Source: Halobacteriales archaeon QS_3_64_16 (lineage in GTDB: Archaea > Halobacteriota > Halobacteria > Halobacteriales > Halococcaceae). From it: a DNA stretch of 62,972 bases. This document shows positions 1 through 8,293 of the stretch, one piece after another. The stretch spans positions 1 to 62,972 of the forward strand of contig PXRJ01000063.1 of the NCBI GenBank assembly GCA_003021705.1, given 5' to 3'. The position numbers were made by a program, and so were the translations under genes. Under the pieces are notes generated by a model that saw nothing but the letters and a program-made list of their open reading frames with translations, made no database searches and was not told the origin of the DNA. Numbering within the stretch: position 1 is the stretch's first letter; every line of letters starts with the position of its first letter.

Positions 1-1
1 C

Positions 2-226
2 CTGGGCCCGGCGGCGATCAACATGGCCTACCGATTCGTAATGGACGACCGGGAGGAAGAGACCATCAAGCAGGATCGCTTGGAGATCATCGAGCAGGAA
101 CACGGCGTCTGGCGCTGTCAGACCCAATTCTCCTGTACGGAGGTCTGCCCGAAGGACATTCCCCTCACCGAGCACATCCAGGAGTTGAAGCGCGAAGCGG
201 TAAAGAAGAACTTGAAGTTCTGGTAA
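2..226 (+). CDS. sdhB: Succinate dehydrogenase iron-sulfur subunit, C-terminal part
   Basis: Only the last 74 codons are in the window; the reading frame is open from base 2, so the gene begins upstream. SdhB carries electrons from the SdhA flavin through three iron-sulfur clusters to the membrane quinone site. The fragment holds the last cluster motif of the family, a cysteine, five residues, a cysteine, three residues, then Cys-Pro (WRCQTQFSCTEVCPKDI), preceded by the usual GPAAINMAYRF helix. The TAA stop is followed within 10 bases by a T5 tract that could end transcription. In most haloarchaea sdhA follows sdhB directly; here an AT-rich insert of about 1.6 kb lies between them. Identification is firm; completeness of the 5' part cannot be judged. 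Confidence 0.95.
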   Translation: MGPAAINMAYRFVMDDREEETIKQDRLEIIEQEHGVWRCQTQFSCTEVCPKDIPLTEHIQELKREAVKKNLKFW

Positions 227-400
227 CGCACCTTTTTCTTGCTACGAGACGGCGAAGCCGTCTCGGCATGACGAAAGACGCCTTCGGCGTCTTTCGAACC
301 ACGTCGGGTGTCCTCACGCCCTTCGGGCGCCGCGGGCACCGCTCCTCCAAAAATCTGCACCAAAAAGCCGCTCACTCACTTCGTTCGCTCGCAGGACAAA
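227..400. repeat. Hairpin-rich intergenic module, copy 1
   Basis: Begins with GCACCTTTTTC just after the sdhB stop (T5 at 233-237, a candidate U-tract terminator). Then come a perfect 8-bp stem with a GAA loop (246-264), a perfect 11-bp stem with a TTC loop (272-296), a 5-bp stem with a TTC loop (317-329), the 18-base sequence AAAAATCTGCACCAAAAA (349-366), and a tail of CTCACTTCGTTCGCTCGC type. The same order of parts recurs after sdhA at 3734-3905, with different stem sequences. No protein is encoded. The stretch 400-525 is AT-rich and holds no recognisable gene; it may contain the promoter of the island genes. Confidence 0.7.
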
Positions 401-525
401 GACCATTCGTATTATTTAATTTGCTTGAGAAAAGAAAATTATCTGTTGCGCGTTTCGACTGGATTTCAGCAGTATGAGTTTTTCTGAGCACAACGTTGAT
501 GTGAGTGCTTGTACAATTGTCAGCT

Positions 526-854
526 ATGGGATTCAGTATAGACGGTTTTGACGACTTCATAGAGGATCTGGAGAGCCTTCAAGAAGATATTGAGCAAGTA
601 GACAAAATGAATGGAGAGCATATTCCATTTGACGAGCTATTTCCCCAGTCATTCATGAGACAGTATACTGATGCACAACAAATTGAGGAATTTTTGAGAA
701 TGGTCCCTGGAACGTAGATACACAAGAGGATTTTGAGGCGCTTTCTGAGATAGAACTGGACCGCTATGTAGATCAACACAGTCGTTTCAGAACATGGGAA
801 CAGATGAAAGACAGGGCAGGTAACGAATTAATGAAGCGCCGACTTGGTTGGTAG
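526..854 (+). pseudogene. Small mobile-element-type protein, frameshifted at a T5 run
   Basis: The first frame starts at ATG 526 (MGFSIDGFDDFIEDLES) and stops at 717. The reading continues in the next frame from about 693 (ENGPWNVDTQEDFEALSE, later FRTWEQMKDRAGNEL) to TAG 852-854. Adding one T to the T5 run at 691-695 joins the two halves into one acidic protein of about 109 residues (IEEFFENGPWNVDTQEDFEA). From memory, the pattern FDELF.SFM..T.....F......V.SQEDFEA....WD....SF..WE.M...A..E...R.LG resembles a small uncharacterised family common in bacterial prophages and genomic islands; I could not search it. The stop lies one base before the ATG of the next gene, so the pair was probably cotranscribed. 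Base composition is AT-rich, unlike the flanking sdh genes. Function unknown. It is either a pseudogene, a programmed frameshift or a sequencing error. Confidence 0.7.
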
Positions 855-855
855 A

Positions 856-1698
856 ATGACAGAATACTGCTACCTCTGTGGAAAGTTCGTTGAGACAACT
901 CCAGATCGAGTCGTATGGGGCCTCAGTCAACCTTCGAGTGAAGAGTTCGAACTTGTCTGTGATCGATGTGTAAACAATAAGCTAAATTTCGGAGAACCCA
1001 GAAAGGGAGGATGTTTGTATTGCGATGATGAATCGGATTATAATCTGAGAAAGTATGGCGTCAGTGCTCACACGGCGGGATATACTTTCTTTGCAAAGCG
1101 TGGCGTCAGACCAATAGTATGTGCAGAGGATCTCGAGGAGTTGAACGAATCAGATCAAGATCGAATACTATCAATCGATGATATCTTAACCAGTGAGGAT
1201 CAGCTTAAATCGCCTGAAATACAGATTCCAGAGACGATCGGTCAGGAAGAGAGTCAGCATTTGGAATATAAAGAAACTCTCCAGCACGATGTTCACAACA
1301 ATAAACAAAGGAAAAGCCTAAAATCAAACGTCACGGACGAAGTTGCTGCATTTGGGAACAGCGAGGGAGGTGTAGTCATTATTGGAGTCAGAGACAGCGA
1401 CAAAGAAGTCACAGGTCTGAATAGAGACTATCAATCGATGAATGAGAAGTGGGATGGGTTTGCACTCCAAGTCGGTGACGTGATTAGTAGTAACATTGGG
1501 GAGGCATTTGCGGCCTCCTGCACCTCTATACAGCAACATCAAGTACAGGGGACAGACATTTGTGCTATCTACGTAGATCCCAGTCCAAACGCTTTATTCA
1601 CGGCTGACAACAAGTTCTACGTTCGACAAGGAAGTTCATCCCAGCCACTAAAAAGAGAAGAAATGGCGAAGTATATCTCAAACCGTTGGGAAACGTAG
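856..1698 (+). CDS. Zinc-binding / Schlafen AlbA_2 domain protein
   Basis: Protein of 280 residues from ATG 856; an in-frame TTG at 844 overlaps the previous gene and is less likely. The N-terminal 100 residues hold CxxC pairs CYLC (5-8), CDRC and CLYC plus a further Cys, suggesting treble-clef or zinc-ribbon modules. From about residue 130 the protein matches the Schlafen AlbA_2 fold: an ESQHLEYKETL strand, then DEVAAFGNSEGGVVIIGV with the GG-x-IIGV core, and a C-terminal FYVRQGSSSQPL segment. AlbA_2 domains bind nucleic acid or nucleotide, and some Schlafen relatives are RNA- or tRNA-cutting enzymes; nuclease activity here is inference only. It lies in an AT-rich island between sdhB and sdhA, one base after the frameshifted small gene, so the two look like a transferred pair. 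A defence, regulatory or selfish role is possible. Confidence 0.8.
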   Translation: MTEYCYLCGKFVETTPDRVVWGLSQPSSEEFELVCDRCVNNKLNFGEPRKGGCLYCDDESDYNLRKYGVSAHTAGYTFFAKRGVRPIVCAEDLEELNESDQDRILSIDDILTSEDQLKSPEIQIPETIGQEESQHLEYKETLQHDVHNNKQRKSLKSNVTDEVAAFGNSEGGVVIIGVRDSDKEVTGLNRDYQSMNEKWDGFALQVGDVISSNIGEAFAASCTSIQQHQVQGTDICAIYVDPSPNALFTADNKFYVRQGSSSQPLKREEMAKYISNRWET

Positions 1699-1855
1699 AG
1701 TCAACCAGACATTCCTGTCTAGTTTCGATTAGTCTGTGGTGTTCCTCGAACCCCACAATCTTCACACCACCGGCACGCAGTGGGAAAGCCGGCGAACCGC
1801 AACCCGGTAGCCAGGTTCAAGCCCCTCCAGTCCGTAGGATAGAGTAAGACCGATC

Positions 1856-3733
1856 ATGCACGAACACGACGTCGTCGTCATCGGCGCGGGCGGTGCAGGG
1901 CTCCGAGCGGCGGTCGCGGCAGACGAGGAGGACGCAGACGTCGCGCTGGTCTCGAAACTGCACCCCGTACGAAGTCACACCGGCGCGGCCGAAGGCGGCA
2001 TCAATGCCGCGCTCCGGGAGGGCGACTCCTGGGAGGACCACGCCTACGACACGATGAAGGGCTCGGATTACCTGGGGGACGCCCCAGCGATCGAGACCCT
2101 CTGTCAGCAGAGTCCCGACGAAGTGATGCGCCTCGAACACGAGGGGATGCCCTTCTCGCGGGACGACGACGGCCGAATGAGCCAACGACCATTCGGCGGC
2201 CTTTCGTTCCCACGGACCACCTATGCCGGCGCGGAGACGGGCCACCACCTGCTGCACACGATGTACCAGCAGGTCGTCAAACGTGGGATCACCGTCTACG
2301 ACGAGTGGTACGTCACCGACCTAGCCGTGACCGACGAGGACGACCCCGAAGAGCGACGCTGCTACGGCTGTGTCGCCTACGACATTCAGAGTGGCGACCT
2401 CGATGGCTTCGTCGCCCACGACGGCGTGATCTTAGCGACCGGCGGCCCTGGCCAGGTCTACGATCACACGACGAACGCAGTCGCGAACACGGGCGACGGG
2501 CAGGCGATGGCCTACCGGGCGGGCGCACCCTTGGAGGACATGGAGTTCGTCCAGTTCCACCCCACTACACTGCCCTCGACGGGCGTGCTCATCTCCGAAG
2601 GGGTACGCGGCGAGGGTGGCATCCTGTACAACGCGGAGGGCGAGCGCTTCATGTTCGAACGCGGCTATGCGAACAACGACGGCGAACTCGCCTCCCGGGA
2701 CGTCGTCTCCCGGTCGGAACTGACCGAGGTGAACCAGGGCCGGGGCATCGAGGACGAGTACGTCCACCTCGACATGCGTCATCTCGGCGAGAAACGCATC
2801 ACCGACCGCCTGGAGAACATCCTCCACCTCGCGCGTGACTTCGAAGGAGTGGATGGCCTCGAGGAGCCCATGCCGGTCAAGCCCGGCCAGCACTACGAGA
2901 TGGGTGGTATCGAGGTCGACGAGAACGGCGAGACCTGTATCGAGGGGTTGTACGCAGCCGGCGAGTGTGCCTGCGTGTCGGTACACGGCTCGAACCGGCT
3001 CGGGGGCAACGCACTCCCGGAGCTCATCGTCTTCGGCGGGCGGGCGGGCTGGCACGCTGCTGGCCGAGAAATGGAGACCGCCGAGATCGAGACCGGCCCC
3101 GGCGCGAGTACCGGCGGCCCGGAGCTCGATACTCCCGTCGAACCCGGCGCGGTCGCCCCCCGCTCCGAGAGCGGTAACGTCGCCGCCGACGGCGGGCACG
3201 AAGCAGGGAGCGGAACGCGGGCGGATGGCGGCGCACAGATCATGGGCGCGAGCGAGACCGTCTCGCGAGCCGTCGAGCGCGAACGCGATCGCATCACCGA
3301 GTTCTTAGAGCGGGACGACGGCGTGAAACACGCGACCATCCGCGGCCGCCTCCAGAAGGCGATGACCGAGAACGTCAACGTCTTTCGCAACGAAGAGGGC
3401 CTGAAACAAGCGCTGAAAGACATCCGGGAGACCCGAGAGGCCTACACCGACGTCGCGGTCTTCGATCCCTCCCGGACGTTCAACACCGAGTTGACCCACG
3501 CGATCGAGACCCGCAATCTCATCGACCTCGCCGAAGCCATCACCCTCTCGGGGCTCGCCCGTACCGAGTTCCGGGGTGCGCACTGGCGGGAGGCCCACCA
3601 GGAGCGTAAAGACGAGGAGTGGATCAAACACACCATGCTCGCCTGGAACGACGGGGAACCCGAGCTCTACTACAAGCCCGTCATCCTAGAGGGCGAGAAC
3701 AAGACCTACGAGCCGAAAGTGCGGTCCTACTAA
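1856..3733 (+). CDS. sdhA: Succinate dehydrogenase flavoprotein subunit
   Basis: Protein of 625 residues that oxidises succinate to fumarate on covalently bound FAD in complex II. The FAD dinucleotide-binding motif VVVIGAGGAGLRAA is at residues 6-19. SHTGAAEGGI places the flavin-linked histidine at His41. The C-terminal FAD-binding motif HGSNRLGGNALPEL is present. A low-complexity, Gly/Ser/Asp-rich insertion (about residues 405-450) separates the FAD domain from the helical domain; it is probably a surface loop typical of halophiles. Normally sdhA sits next to sdhB. Here 1.6 kb intervene, and the 157-base upstream gap (1699-1855) shows no strong TATA box, so how it is transcribed is unclear. 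The gene ends in TAA followed by a T5 tract. Confidence 0.97.
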   Translation: MHEHDVVVIGAGGAGLRAAVAADEEDADVALVSKLHPVRSHTGAAEGGINAALREGDSWEDHAYDTMKGSDYLGDAPAIETLCQQSPDEVMRLEHEGMPFSRDDDGRMSQRPFGGLSFPRTTYAGAETGHHLLHTMYQQVVKRGITVYDEWYVTDLAVTDEDDPEERRCYGCVAYDIQSGDLDGFVAHDGVILATGGPGQVYDHTTNAVANTGDGQAMAYRAGAPLEDMEFVQFHPTTLPSTGVLISEGVRGEGGILYNAEGERFMFERGYANNDGELASRDVVSRSELTEVNQGRGIEDEYVHLDMRHLGEKRITDRLENILHLARDFEGVDGLEEPMPVKPGQHYEMGGIEVDENGETCIEGLYAAGECACVSVHGSNRLGGNALPELIVFGGRAGWHAAGREMETAEIETGPGASTGGPELDTPVEPGAVAPRSESGNVAADGGHEAGSGTRADGGAQIMGASETVSRAVERERDRITEFLERDDGVKHATIRGRLQKAMTENVNVFRNEEGLKQALKDIRETREAYTDVAVFDPSRTFNTELTHAIETRNLIDLAEAITLSGLARTEFRGAHWREAHQERKDEEWIKHTMLAWNDGEPELYYKPVILEGENKTYEPKVRSY

Positions 3734-3905
3734 CGCACCTTTTTCCTGGCGTCCTCGATCGCTCACTCCCTACGGTCATTCGCTCATGGTTCAAAAAGCG
3801 CGAAGCGCCTTTTGTCACCACGAGAGAGCTTCGCTCTCTCGAAGGACTGCGGGGCCAGCAAAAATCTGCACCAAAAACGCTCGCTCACCTTCGGTTCGCT
3901 CGCGC
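3734..3905. repeat. Hairpin-rich intergenic module, copy 2
   Basis: Has the same order of parts as copy 1. GCACCTTTTTC follows the sdhA stop (T5 at 3740-3744, candidate terminator). Then come a 10-bp stem with a GAA loop and one mismatch (3792-3814), a perfect 9-bp stem with a TTC loop (3821-3841), the identical 18 bases AAAAATCTGCACCAAAAA (3860-3877) and a CGCTCGCTCACCTTCGGTTCGCTCGC tail. Stem sequences differ from copy 1 but pairing and loop type are kept. The rest of the gap to 4126 is AT-richer, with a TATA-like stretch at 3961-3980 and the promoter of the next gene. Confidence 0.7.
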
Positions 3906-4095
3906 GTGCGGCAGGAGTGTCCTACCGGTTGACCGGCCTTCGATGATGGTTTTAGAGACAAAATATAAATTTTTATATGTCGGACTATATCTACCTCCGC
4001 GCGGTCGATATCGAGGCCGATCGAACGTGAACCCCCAGCGATCGAGTTTGCGATGCGACCTTGCAAACAGGGGGCACTGCATCGATAACCGGTGA

Positions 4096-4106
4096 AATTT
4101 ATATCA
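4096..4106 (+). promoter_or_regulatory. TATA box for a leaderless transcript of the S66 peptidase gene
   Basis: AATTTATATC-type box centred about 26 bases before ATG 4127, the spacing expected if transcription starts at the start codon. Confidence 0.55.
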
Positions 4107-4126
4107 TATCGTGACTCACACGATTT

Positions 4127-5224
4127 ATGCCCGAGTTCGTCACGCCACCGCCCGTCCGTCCCGGTGATCAGGTCGCGGTCGTCGCCCCTGCGTCGAACGC
4201 ACCGGCGTTCGCTCGGCACGTCTACGAACTCGGTCTCGAACGAATGGAAGCGGTCTTCGATCTCGAGCCGATCGAGTACCCGACCGCGACCGCTGATCCG
4301 GAATGGCTCGCCGCTAATCAGAAAGCCCGCGCCGAAGACGTCATGAACGCCTTCCGCGAGCCCGATATTTCAGCGGTGATCGCGAACATCGGCGGCAACG
4401 ATCAGATAAGGATACTCCCCCATCTCGATAGCGAGGTACTCCGCGAGCACCCAACGCGCTTCTTTGGCTACTCCGATAACACGAACCTGGCCCTGTTCCT
4501 CTGGAACGAAGGCATCGTCTCCTACTACGGCGGCTCGACGCTGCTCGAGTACGCGATGGACGGCGAGATGTTCGACTATACGAAGAAGTATCTCGGCCGT
4601 GCTCTGTTCGAGGAGTCGATCGGCGAGTGGGACGAGGCAGACGTCTTCACCGACGAAGCCGGCGACTGGACGGACCCCGACTCGATCGAGACCACCCGAG
4701 AGATCGAGGAATCCAATGGTCGCGTCTGGCTCGGTGGCGAGGAGAGGGTATCGGGCCGGATCTGGGGCGGGTGCTATCAGATCCTCGTCGAGCAGTTCCT
4801 GGCCGATCGGTACCTCCCTGACCCCGATTCCCCGACCGGCACCGTCCTCGCGTTAGAGACGAGCGAGTTGATCCCCGATCCGAATGCCGTCAGCGCGAAC
4901 CTTCGAGCACTCGGTGAGCGGGGACTGCTCGAACGCTTCGATGGTGTGTTGATCGGACGCGCCGCCGCGCGCTCACACGTCGAGGACGATCCCCCGGAGT
5001 GGCGGGCGGACTACCGAAAGCGCCAGCGCGAGGCCGTCGCGGACGTCCTCGAGATTTACAATCCGGCTGCTCCGCTCGTCTTCGACTGTGAGTTCGGCCA
5101 CACCCATCCGACCTGTCCCATCCCGATCGGCGGCGAGATCGAGATCGATCCCGCAACCGAGTCGATCCGTTTTCCTGATCAAGAGGGAGCATCGCGGACG
5201 CCGGATAGCGATCCGGGTCATTAA
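4127..5224 (+). CDS. S66 family peptidase (LD-carboxypeptidase / MccF type)
   Basis: Protein of 365 residues. S66 serine peptidases include LD-carboxypeptidases and MccF, which inactivates the antibiotic microcin C by cutting its amide bond. The catalytic Ser-Glu-His triad can be placed at Ser116 (FFGYSDNTN), Glu244 (LALETSE) and His325 (EFGHTHP), in the family order and spacing. Since haloarchaea lack murein, an MccF-like or other amide-hydrolysing role is more likely than cell-wall recycling; the substrate is unknown. No signal peptide is seen, so it is cytoplasmic. It has its own TATA box at leaderless spacing and is followed after 26 bases by an SDR gene on the same strand. Confidence 0.85.
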   Translation: MPEFVTPPPVRPGDQVAVVAPASNAPAFARHVYELGLERMEAVFDLEPIEYPTATADPEWLAANQKARAEDVMNAFREPDISAVIANIGGNDQIRILPHLDSEVLREHPTRFFGYSDNTNLALFLWNEGIVSYYGGSTLLEYAMDGEMFDYTKKYLGRALFEESIGEWDEADVFTDEAGDWTDPDSIETTREIEESNGRVWLGGEERVSGRIWGGCYQILVEQFLADRYLPDPDSPTGTVLALETSELIPDPNAVSANLRALGERGLLERFDGVLIGRAAARSHVEDDPPEWRADYRKRQREAVADVLEIYNPAAPLVFDCEFGHTHPTCPIPIGGEIEIDPATESIRFPDQEGASRTPDSDPGH

Positions 5225-5250
5225 ACCGCCGGAACGGCTCGTTTCGACCG

Positions 5251-6033
5251 ATGGGATCTATCACCGGAAACTTCCAGCACGAGACGGTTATCGTCACTGG
5301 TGGGAGTTCAGGTATCGGTCGAGCAGTAGCACTGGCCTTTGGCGAGGCGGGCGCGACCGTCATCAACGCCGACGTCCGGTCGGACCCGAAGGACCTCGAC
5401 AGCGAGGCCCCGACCCACGAAGCGATCGAAGCGGAGGGGGGTGTCGCGGAGTACGTCGAGACCGACGTCAGCAACCCCGACCAGCTTGAGGCGGTCGTCA
5501 GGGCGGCCCGGGAGTTCGGCGGCGTCGACGTAATGATCAACAACGCCGGCGTCCACGTCAGCCTGGAGTTCCGGGAGGTGAGCCGCGAGGACTTCGAGAC
5601 GGTACAGGGCGTGAACTCCAGGGGAGTCTTCTTCGGCACGCAGATCGCCGCGGAGGACATGATCGAGCGCGACGAACCGGGGGTAGTTCTGAACACCGCC
5701 TCGACGACTGCCACCGACCCCGAGTGGGAACACTCCCACTACGCGGCGACGAAGGGCGCGATCCGCATGATCACGCGCAGCGCGGCGCTCGAACTCGCTC
5801 AATACGACATTCGGGTCAACAGCGTCGCGCCGGGCCCGATCGCGACGGAGATCACCGAAGGCTGGTCCGAACGCGCCGGGGAGTCCATTGGCTCCGAGGA
5901 GGACCCGACCCCGCCGACGCGTGCCGGCCGACCCACAGACCTCGCCGGGGCGTACCTCTACCTGGCGAGCGAGCAGGCCGATTACGTCACCGGCGAGCAC
6001 CTCCAAGTCGACGGCGGCTCACAGGTCGCGTAG
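5251..6033 (+). CDS. Short-chain dehydrogenase/reductase
   Basis: Classical SDR of 260 residues with an NAD(P)-binding Rossmann fold. Visible are TGGSSGIG (16-23), NNAG (97-100), the catalytic Ser151, Tyr164 and Lys168 in YAATKGA, and the VNSVAPGPI motif after it. The residue after the second Rossmann strand is acidic (NADV), which suggests NAD rather than NADP. Members oxidise or reduce alcohols, sugars or acyl carriers; the substrate cannot be read from the sequence. It lies 26 bases behind the S66 peptidase gene, and a TTAAAC stretch overlapping that stop codon sits at leaderless promoter spacing, so it may be transcribed both with and apart from its neighbour. Confidence 0.9.
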   Translation: MGSITGNFQHETVIVTGGSSGIGRAVALAFGEAGATVINADVRSDPKDLDSEAPTHEAIEAEGGVAEYVETDVSNPDQLEAVVRAAREFGGVDVMINNAGVHVSLEFREVSREDFETVQGVNSRGVFFGTQIAAEDMIERDEPGVVLNTASTTATDPEWEHSHYAATKGAIRMITRSAALELAQYDIRVNSVAPGPIATEITEGWSERAGESIGSEEDPTPPTRAGRPTDLAGAYLYLASEQADYVTGEHLQVDGGSQVA

Positions 6034-6127
6034 ACTCAGGAATCCGAGGTCGAAAGGGACGAGACTGAGGACGCTCGCGAGTAGCGTGGCTGGCTTCCTG
6101 CCGGTAGTAGCTCTCTCGACCTGGTAG

Positions 6128-6862
6128 CTATCCAAGCCGGGTTTCCCACTCCTCGGCGGTCATCGACTCGCCGGTCACACCCTCAGGCCCTTGCGCGGCG
6201 AGCAACACGGCCGCGTCGTCCATCACGTCGGAATCGAGGATCTCCTCGCGCTCCTCGTCGGGGAGATGGGCCCAGATGTCGGTATCGACCCGTCCGCCCG
6301 GATCGAGTGCGTTGGCGTTCACGCCGTGGTCCTCGCCTTCGAGGGCGCTCACGCGGGTAAGCCCCTCTAATCCCCACTTCGAACTCACGTAGGGCCCCGC
6401 GCCGCCGATGGCCCGCCGGCCCAGTCCCGAAGAGATGTTGATGACGTTGCCGCTTTCCCGCTCGTACAGGTGCGGCAGAGTCTCGCGGGTGAACAGGAAC
6501 ACGCCTTTGAGATTCACTTCGAGAACCGTATCCCACTGCTCCGCGGAGATCCCGGTCAAGGGCGTGCGCGAGTCCTCCATTCCGAGTAAGCTGACCCCGG
6601 CGTTGTTGACCAGCGTATCGATACCGCCGAATTCCTCGACGGTCCTTTCGACGACCTCCTCGACCGCCTCGCTACTTCGAACGTCGGCCGGGACGACCAG
6701 CGACTCGCCGGGCAGGTCGGCGGCCACGTCTTCCAGCCGTTCTTCGTCGCGTGCGGTGAGCGCGACCTTCGCACCTTCCTCGGCGAACCGTTCGGCCATC
6801 GATCGTCCCAGGCCGCGGCTCGCACCCGTCACGACGACGCTCTCGCCCTCGAGATTCGACAT
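6128..6862 (-). CDS. Short-chain dehydrogenase/reductase
   Basis: Classical SDR of 244 residues from the ATG at 6862. This start is chosen because it begins just before the first Rossmann strand and is preceded by GGAAGGAG. An in-frame start 10 codons earlier is possible. TGASRGLG (12-19), NNAG (86-89), Ser144/145 and the catalytic Tyr158-x3-Lys162 (YVSSK) are all present. The segment normally reading PG near the substrate loop is LDPGGRVDTD, as in several haloarchaeal reductases. The Arg in TARDEER after strand 2 hints at NADP use. It is convergent with the SDR at 5251-6033 but the two are not close duplicates. Substrate unknown. Confidence 0.9.
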   Translation of the reverse strand: MSNLEGESVVVTGASRGLGRSMAERFAEEGAKVALTARDEERLEDVAADLPGESLVVPADVRSSEAVEEVVERTVEEFGGIDTLVNNAGVSLLGMEDSRTPLTGISAEQWDTVLEVNLKGVFLFTRETLPHLYERESGNVINISSGLGRRAIGGAGPYVSSKWGLEGLTRVSALEGEDHGVNANALDPGGRVDTDIWAHLPDEEREEILDSDVMDDAAVLLAAQGPEGVTGESMTAEEWETRLG

Positions 6863-6931
6863 GATCTCCTTCCCACACCCGGTAACCTTCAATCTACGCT
6901 CGCTTCGGGGTAAGCGCCTCCGTATCGGCGA

Positions 6932-8293
6932 TCAGGCTGCCGTCACGCTCTCGATGGCCTCGATAAGGATATCCAGGCCGGTCTCGACCTGATCGTGGGT
7001 CATCACCAGTGGCGGTATTAGACGGATCGTATCGTCGTCCCCGCCGGTCCAGACGAGTGCGCCTTCCTCGTAGCAGGCCGTCTGCACGGCCCCGACGAGC
7101 TCCTGGCTCGAGCGCTGTTCCCCGTCGGTGAAGTCGATACCGACGTACATCCCCCGGCCCCGGACCTCCCCGATCGCAGGGTTCGATTCGGTGGCCCCCT
7201 GGAGGCGCTCGAGCATGTACTCACCCTCCGTTCGGGAATGAGCGAGTAGCTCCTGGGATTGAATGTACTCGATGGCTCGGACCGACGCCCGCATCGCCGG
7301 GAGGAACCCCCGGAAAGTGCCCGTGTGGCCGCCGGGACCCCAGGTATCGAGATCCTCGTGGTACATCGTCGCCGAGAGCGGCAGGCCGCTGCCCAGTGCC
7401 TTGGCCATCGGCATGATATCGGGCGTGACGCCCGCGTACTCGCTCGCGAACCACTTGCCGGTGCGGCCCATCCCGGTCTGGATCTCGTCGATTATCAGGG
7501 GCACGTCGTGAGCGTCGGTGAGGTCTTTCAGCCCCGAGAGGAAGCCCTCCGGCGGGACGATGATACCGTTTTCACCCTGAATGGGCTCGACCCAGACGCC
7601 CGCTGGGTTCGGCATCGCGCCGAAGCGATCTTCTAATACCCTCCGAGCGGCCGCTAAGGCATCCGCGACCGCCTGCTCGTCATCTTTGTCCTGGTGAAAG
7701 GAGTCAGGATAGGGGATGTGTTCGACCTCCGCAAGCAAGGGGGTGTAGGGCTGCTTGTACTTCGTATCGGCGGTCAGACTGTACGCTCCGGCGGTCTCGC
7801 CGTGGAAGGCTCCATAGAAGGCGATCAGTCCGTTGTTGCCGGTATTGTACTTCGCGAGCTTGATCGAGCCCTCGACTGCATCGCTGCCGGTCGGCCCGCC
7901 GAAGACGACGCAATTGTTACCCTGGAGATCGCCGGGCGCGATCTCGTCTAGCTTCTCGATCAGCTCAAGGCGGGCCTCCGTCGGGAAATCGAGCGTCTGT
8001 GAGAGCGTGCCCGCCTGCTGGGCGACGCTTGCGGTGACCCAGGGATGGGAGTGGCCGACGTTGAGCACGCCGATGCCCGCGAAGAAATCGAGGTAGTAAT
8101 TATCATCGACGTCCTTTAGGGTCGCGCCTTGCCCCTCCTCGAAGGCAAGGGGAACGTCGGTCGGATAGACGACCGCGTTGCTCTCGATGCGGGATTGTCT
8201 CTCGCGGAGCTCCCGCGAGCGTGGACCGGGCACCCTATCGACGCTCGGCGCGGCCTCGAAGTGGAGCTTCTCGATCGGCAGGTGCTCGTCCAT
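6932..8293 (-). CDS. Class III PLP-dependent aminotransferase
   Basis: Protein of 453 residues from ATG 8293; the upstream TTG start is less likely. Fold-type I aminotransferase of the omega-amino-acid class. The PLP-pyridine Asp269 lies in LIIDEIQTGMGRTG, the Schiff-base lysine is Lys298 in MPMAKALGSGLP, and the phosphate-binding GPTGSDAV and FYGAFHGET motifs are present. The overall pattern (ESNAVVYPTDVPLAF, YLDFFAGIGVLNVGHSHP) is closest, as I recall it, to the diaminobutyrate/4-aminobutyrate aminotransferase branch, so the donor is probably a diamine, GABA-like compound or diaminobutyrate with 2-oxoglutarate as acceptor. No ectoine or siderophore genes are adjacent, so the pathway is not fixed. 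Divergent from katG with a gap of about 290 bases. Confidence 0.85.
   Translation of the reverse strand: MDEHLPIEKLHFEAAPSVDRVPGPRSRELRERQSRIESNAVVYPTDVPLAFEEGQGATLKDVDDNYYLDFFAGIGVLNVGHSHPWVTASVAQQAGTLSQTLDFPTEARLELIEKLDEIAPGDLQGNNCVVFGGPTGSDAVEGSIKLAKYNTGNNGLIAFYGAFHGETAGAYSLTADTKYKQPYTPLLAEVEHIPYPDSFHQDKDDEQAVADALAAARRVLEDRFGAMPNPAGVWVEPIQGENGIIVPPEGFLSGLKDLTDAHDVPLIIDEIQTGMGRTGKWFASEYAGVTPDIMPMAKALGSGLPLSATMYHEDLDTWGPGGHTGTFRGFLPAMRASVRAIEYIQSQELLAHSRTEGEYMLERLQGATESNPAIGEVRGRGMYVGIDFTDGEQRSSQELVGAVQTACYEEGALVWTGGDDDTIRLIPPLVMTHDQVETGLDILIEAIESVTAA

Noticed and set aside
1740-1800. GGTTCAAGCCCC-like sequence upstream of sdhA resembling a tRNA T-arm that might mark an integration site
   Set aside because: The flanking bases do not form a T-stem or an acceptor stem, so it is not a tRNA end.
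2305-2838. Long Arg/Pro-rich open frame inside sdhA
   Set aside because: Typical GC-rich shadow frame; composition unlike haloarchaeal proteins, and sdhA is clearly the coding frame.
4890-5714. Minus-strand frame of 274 codons across the S66 and SDR genes
   Set aside because: Spans two conserved genes on the other strand and has Ser/Arg-rich shadow composition.
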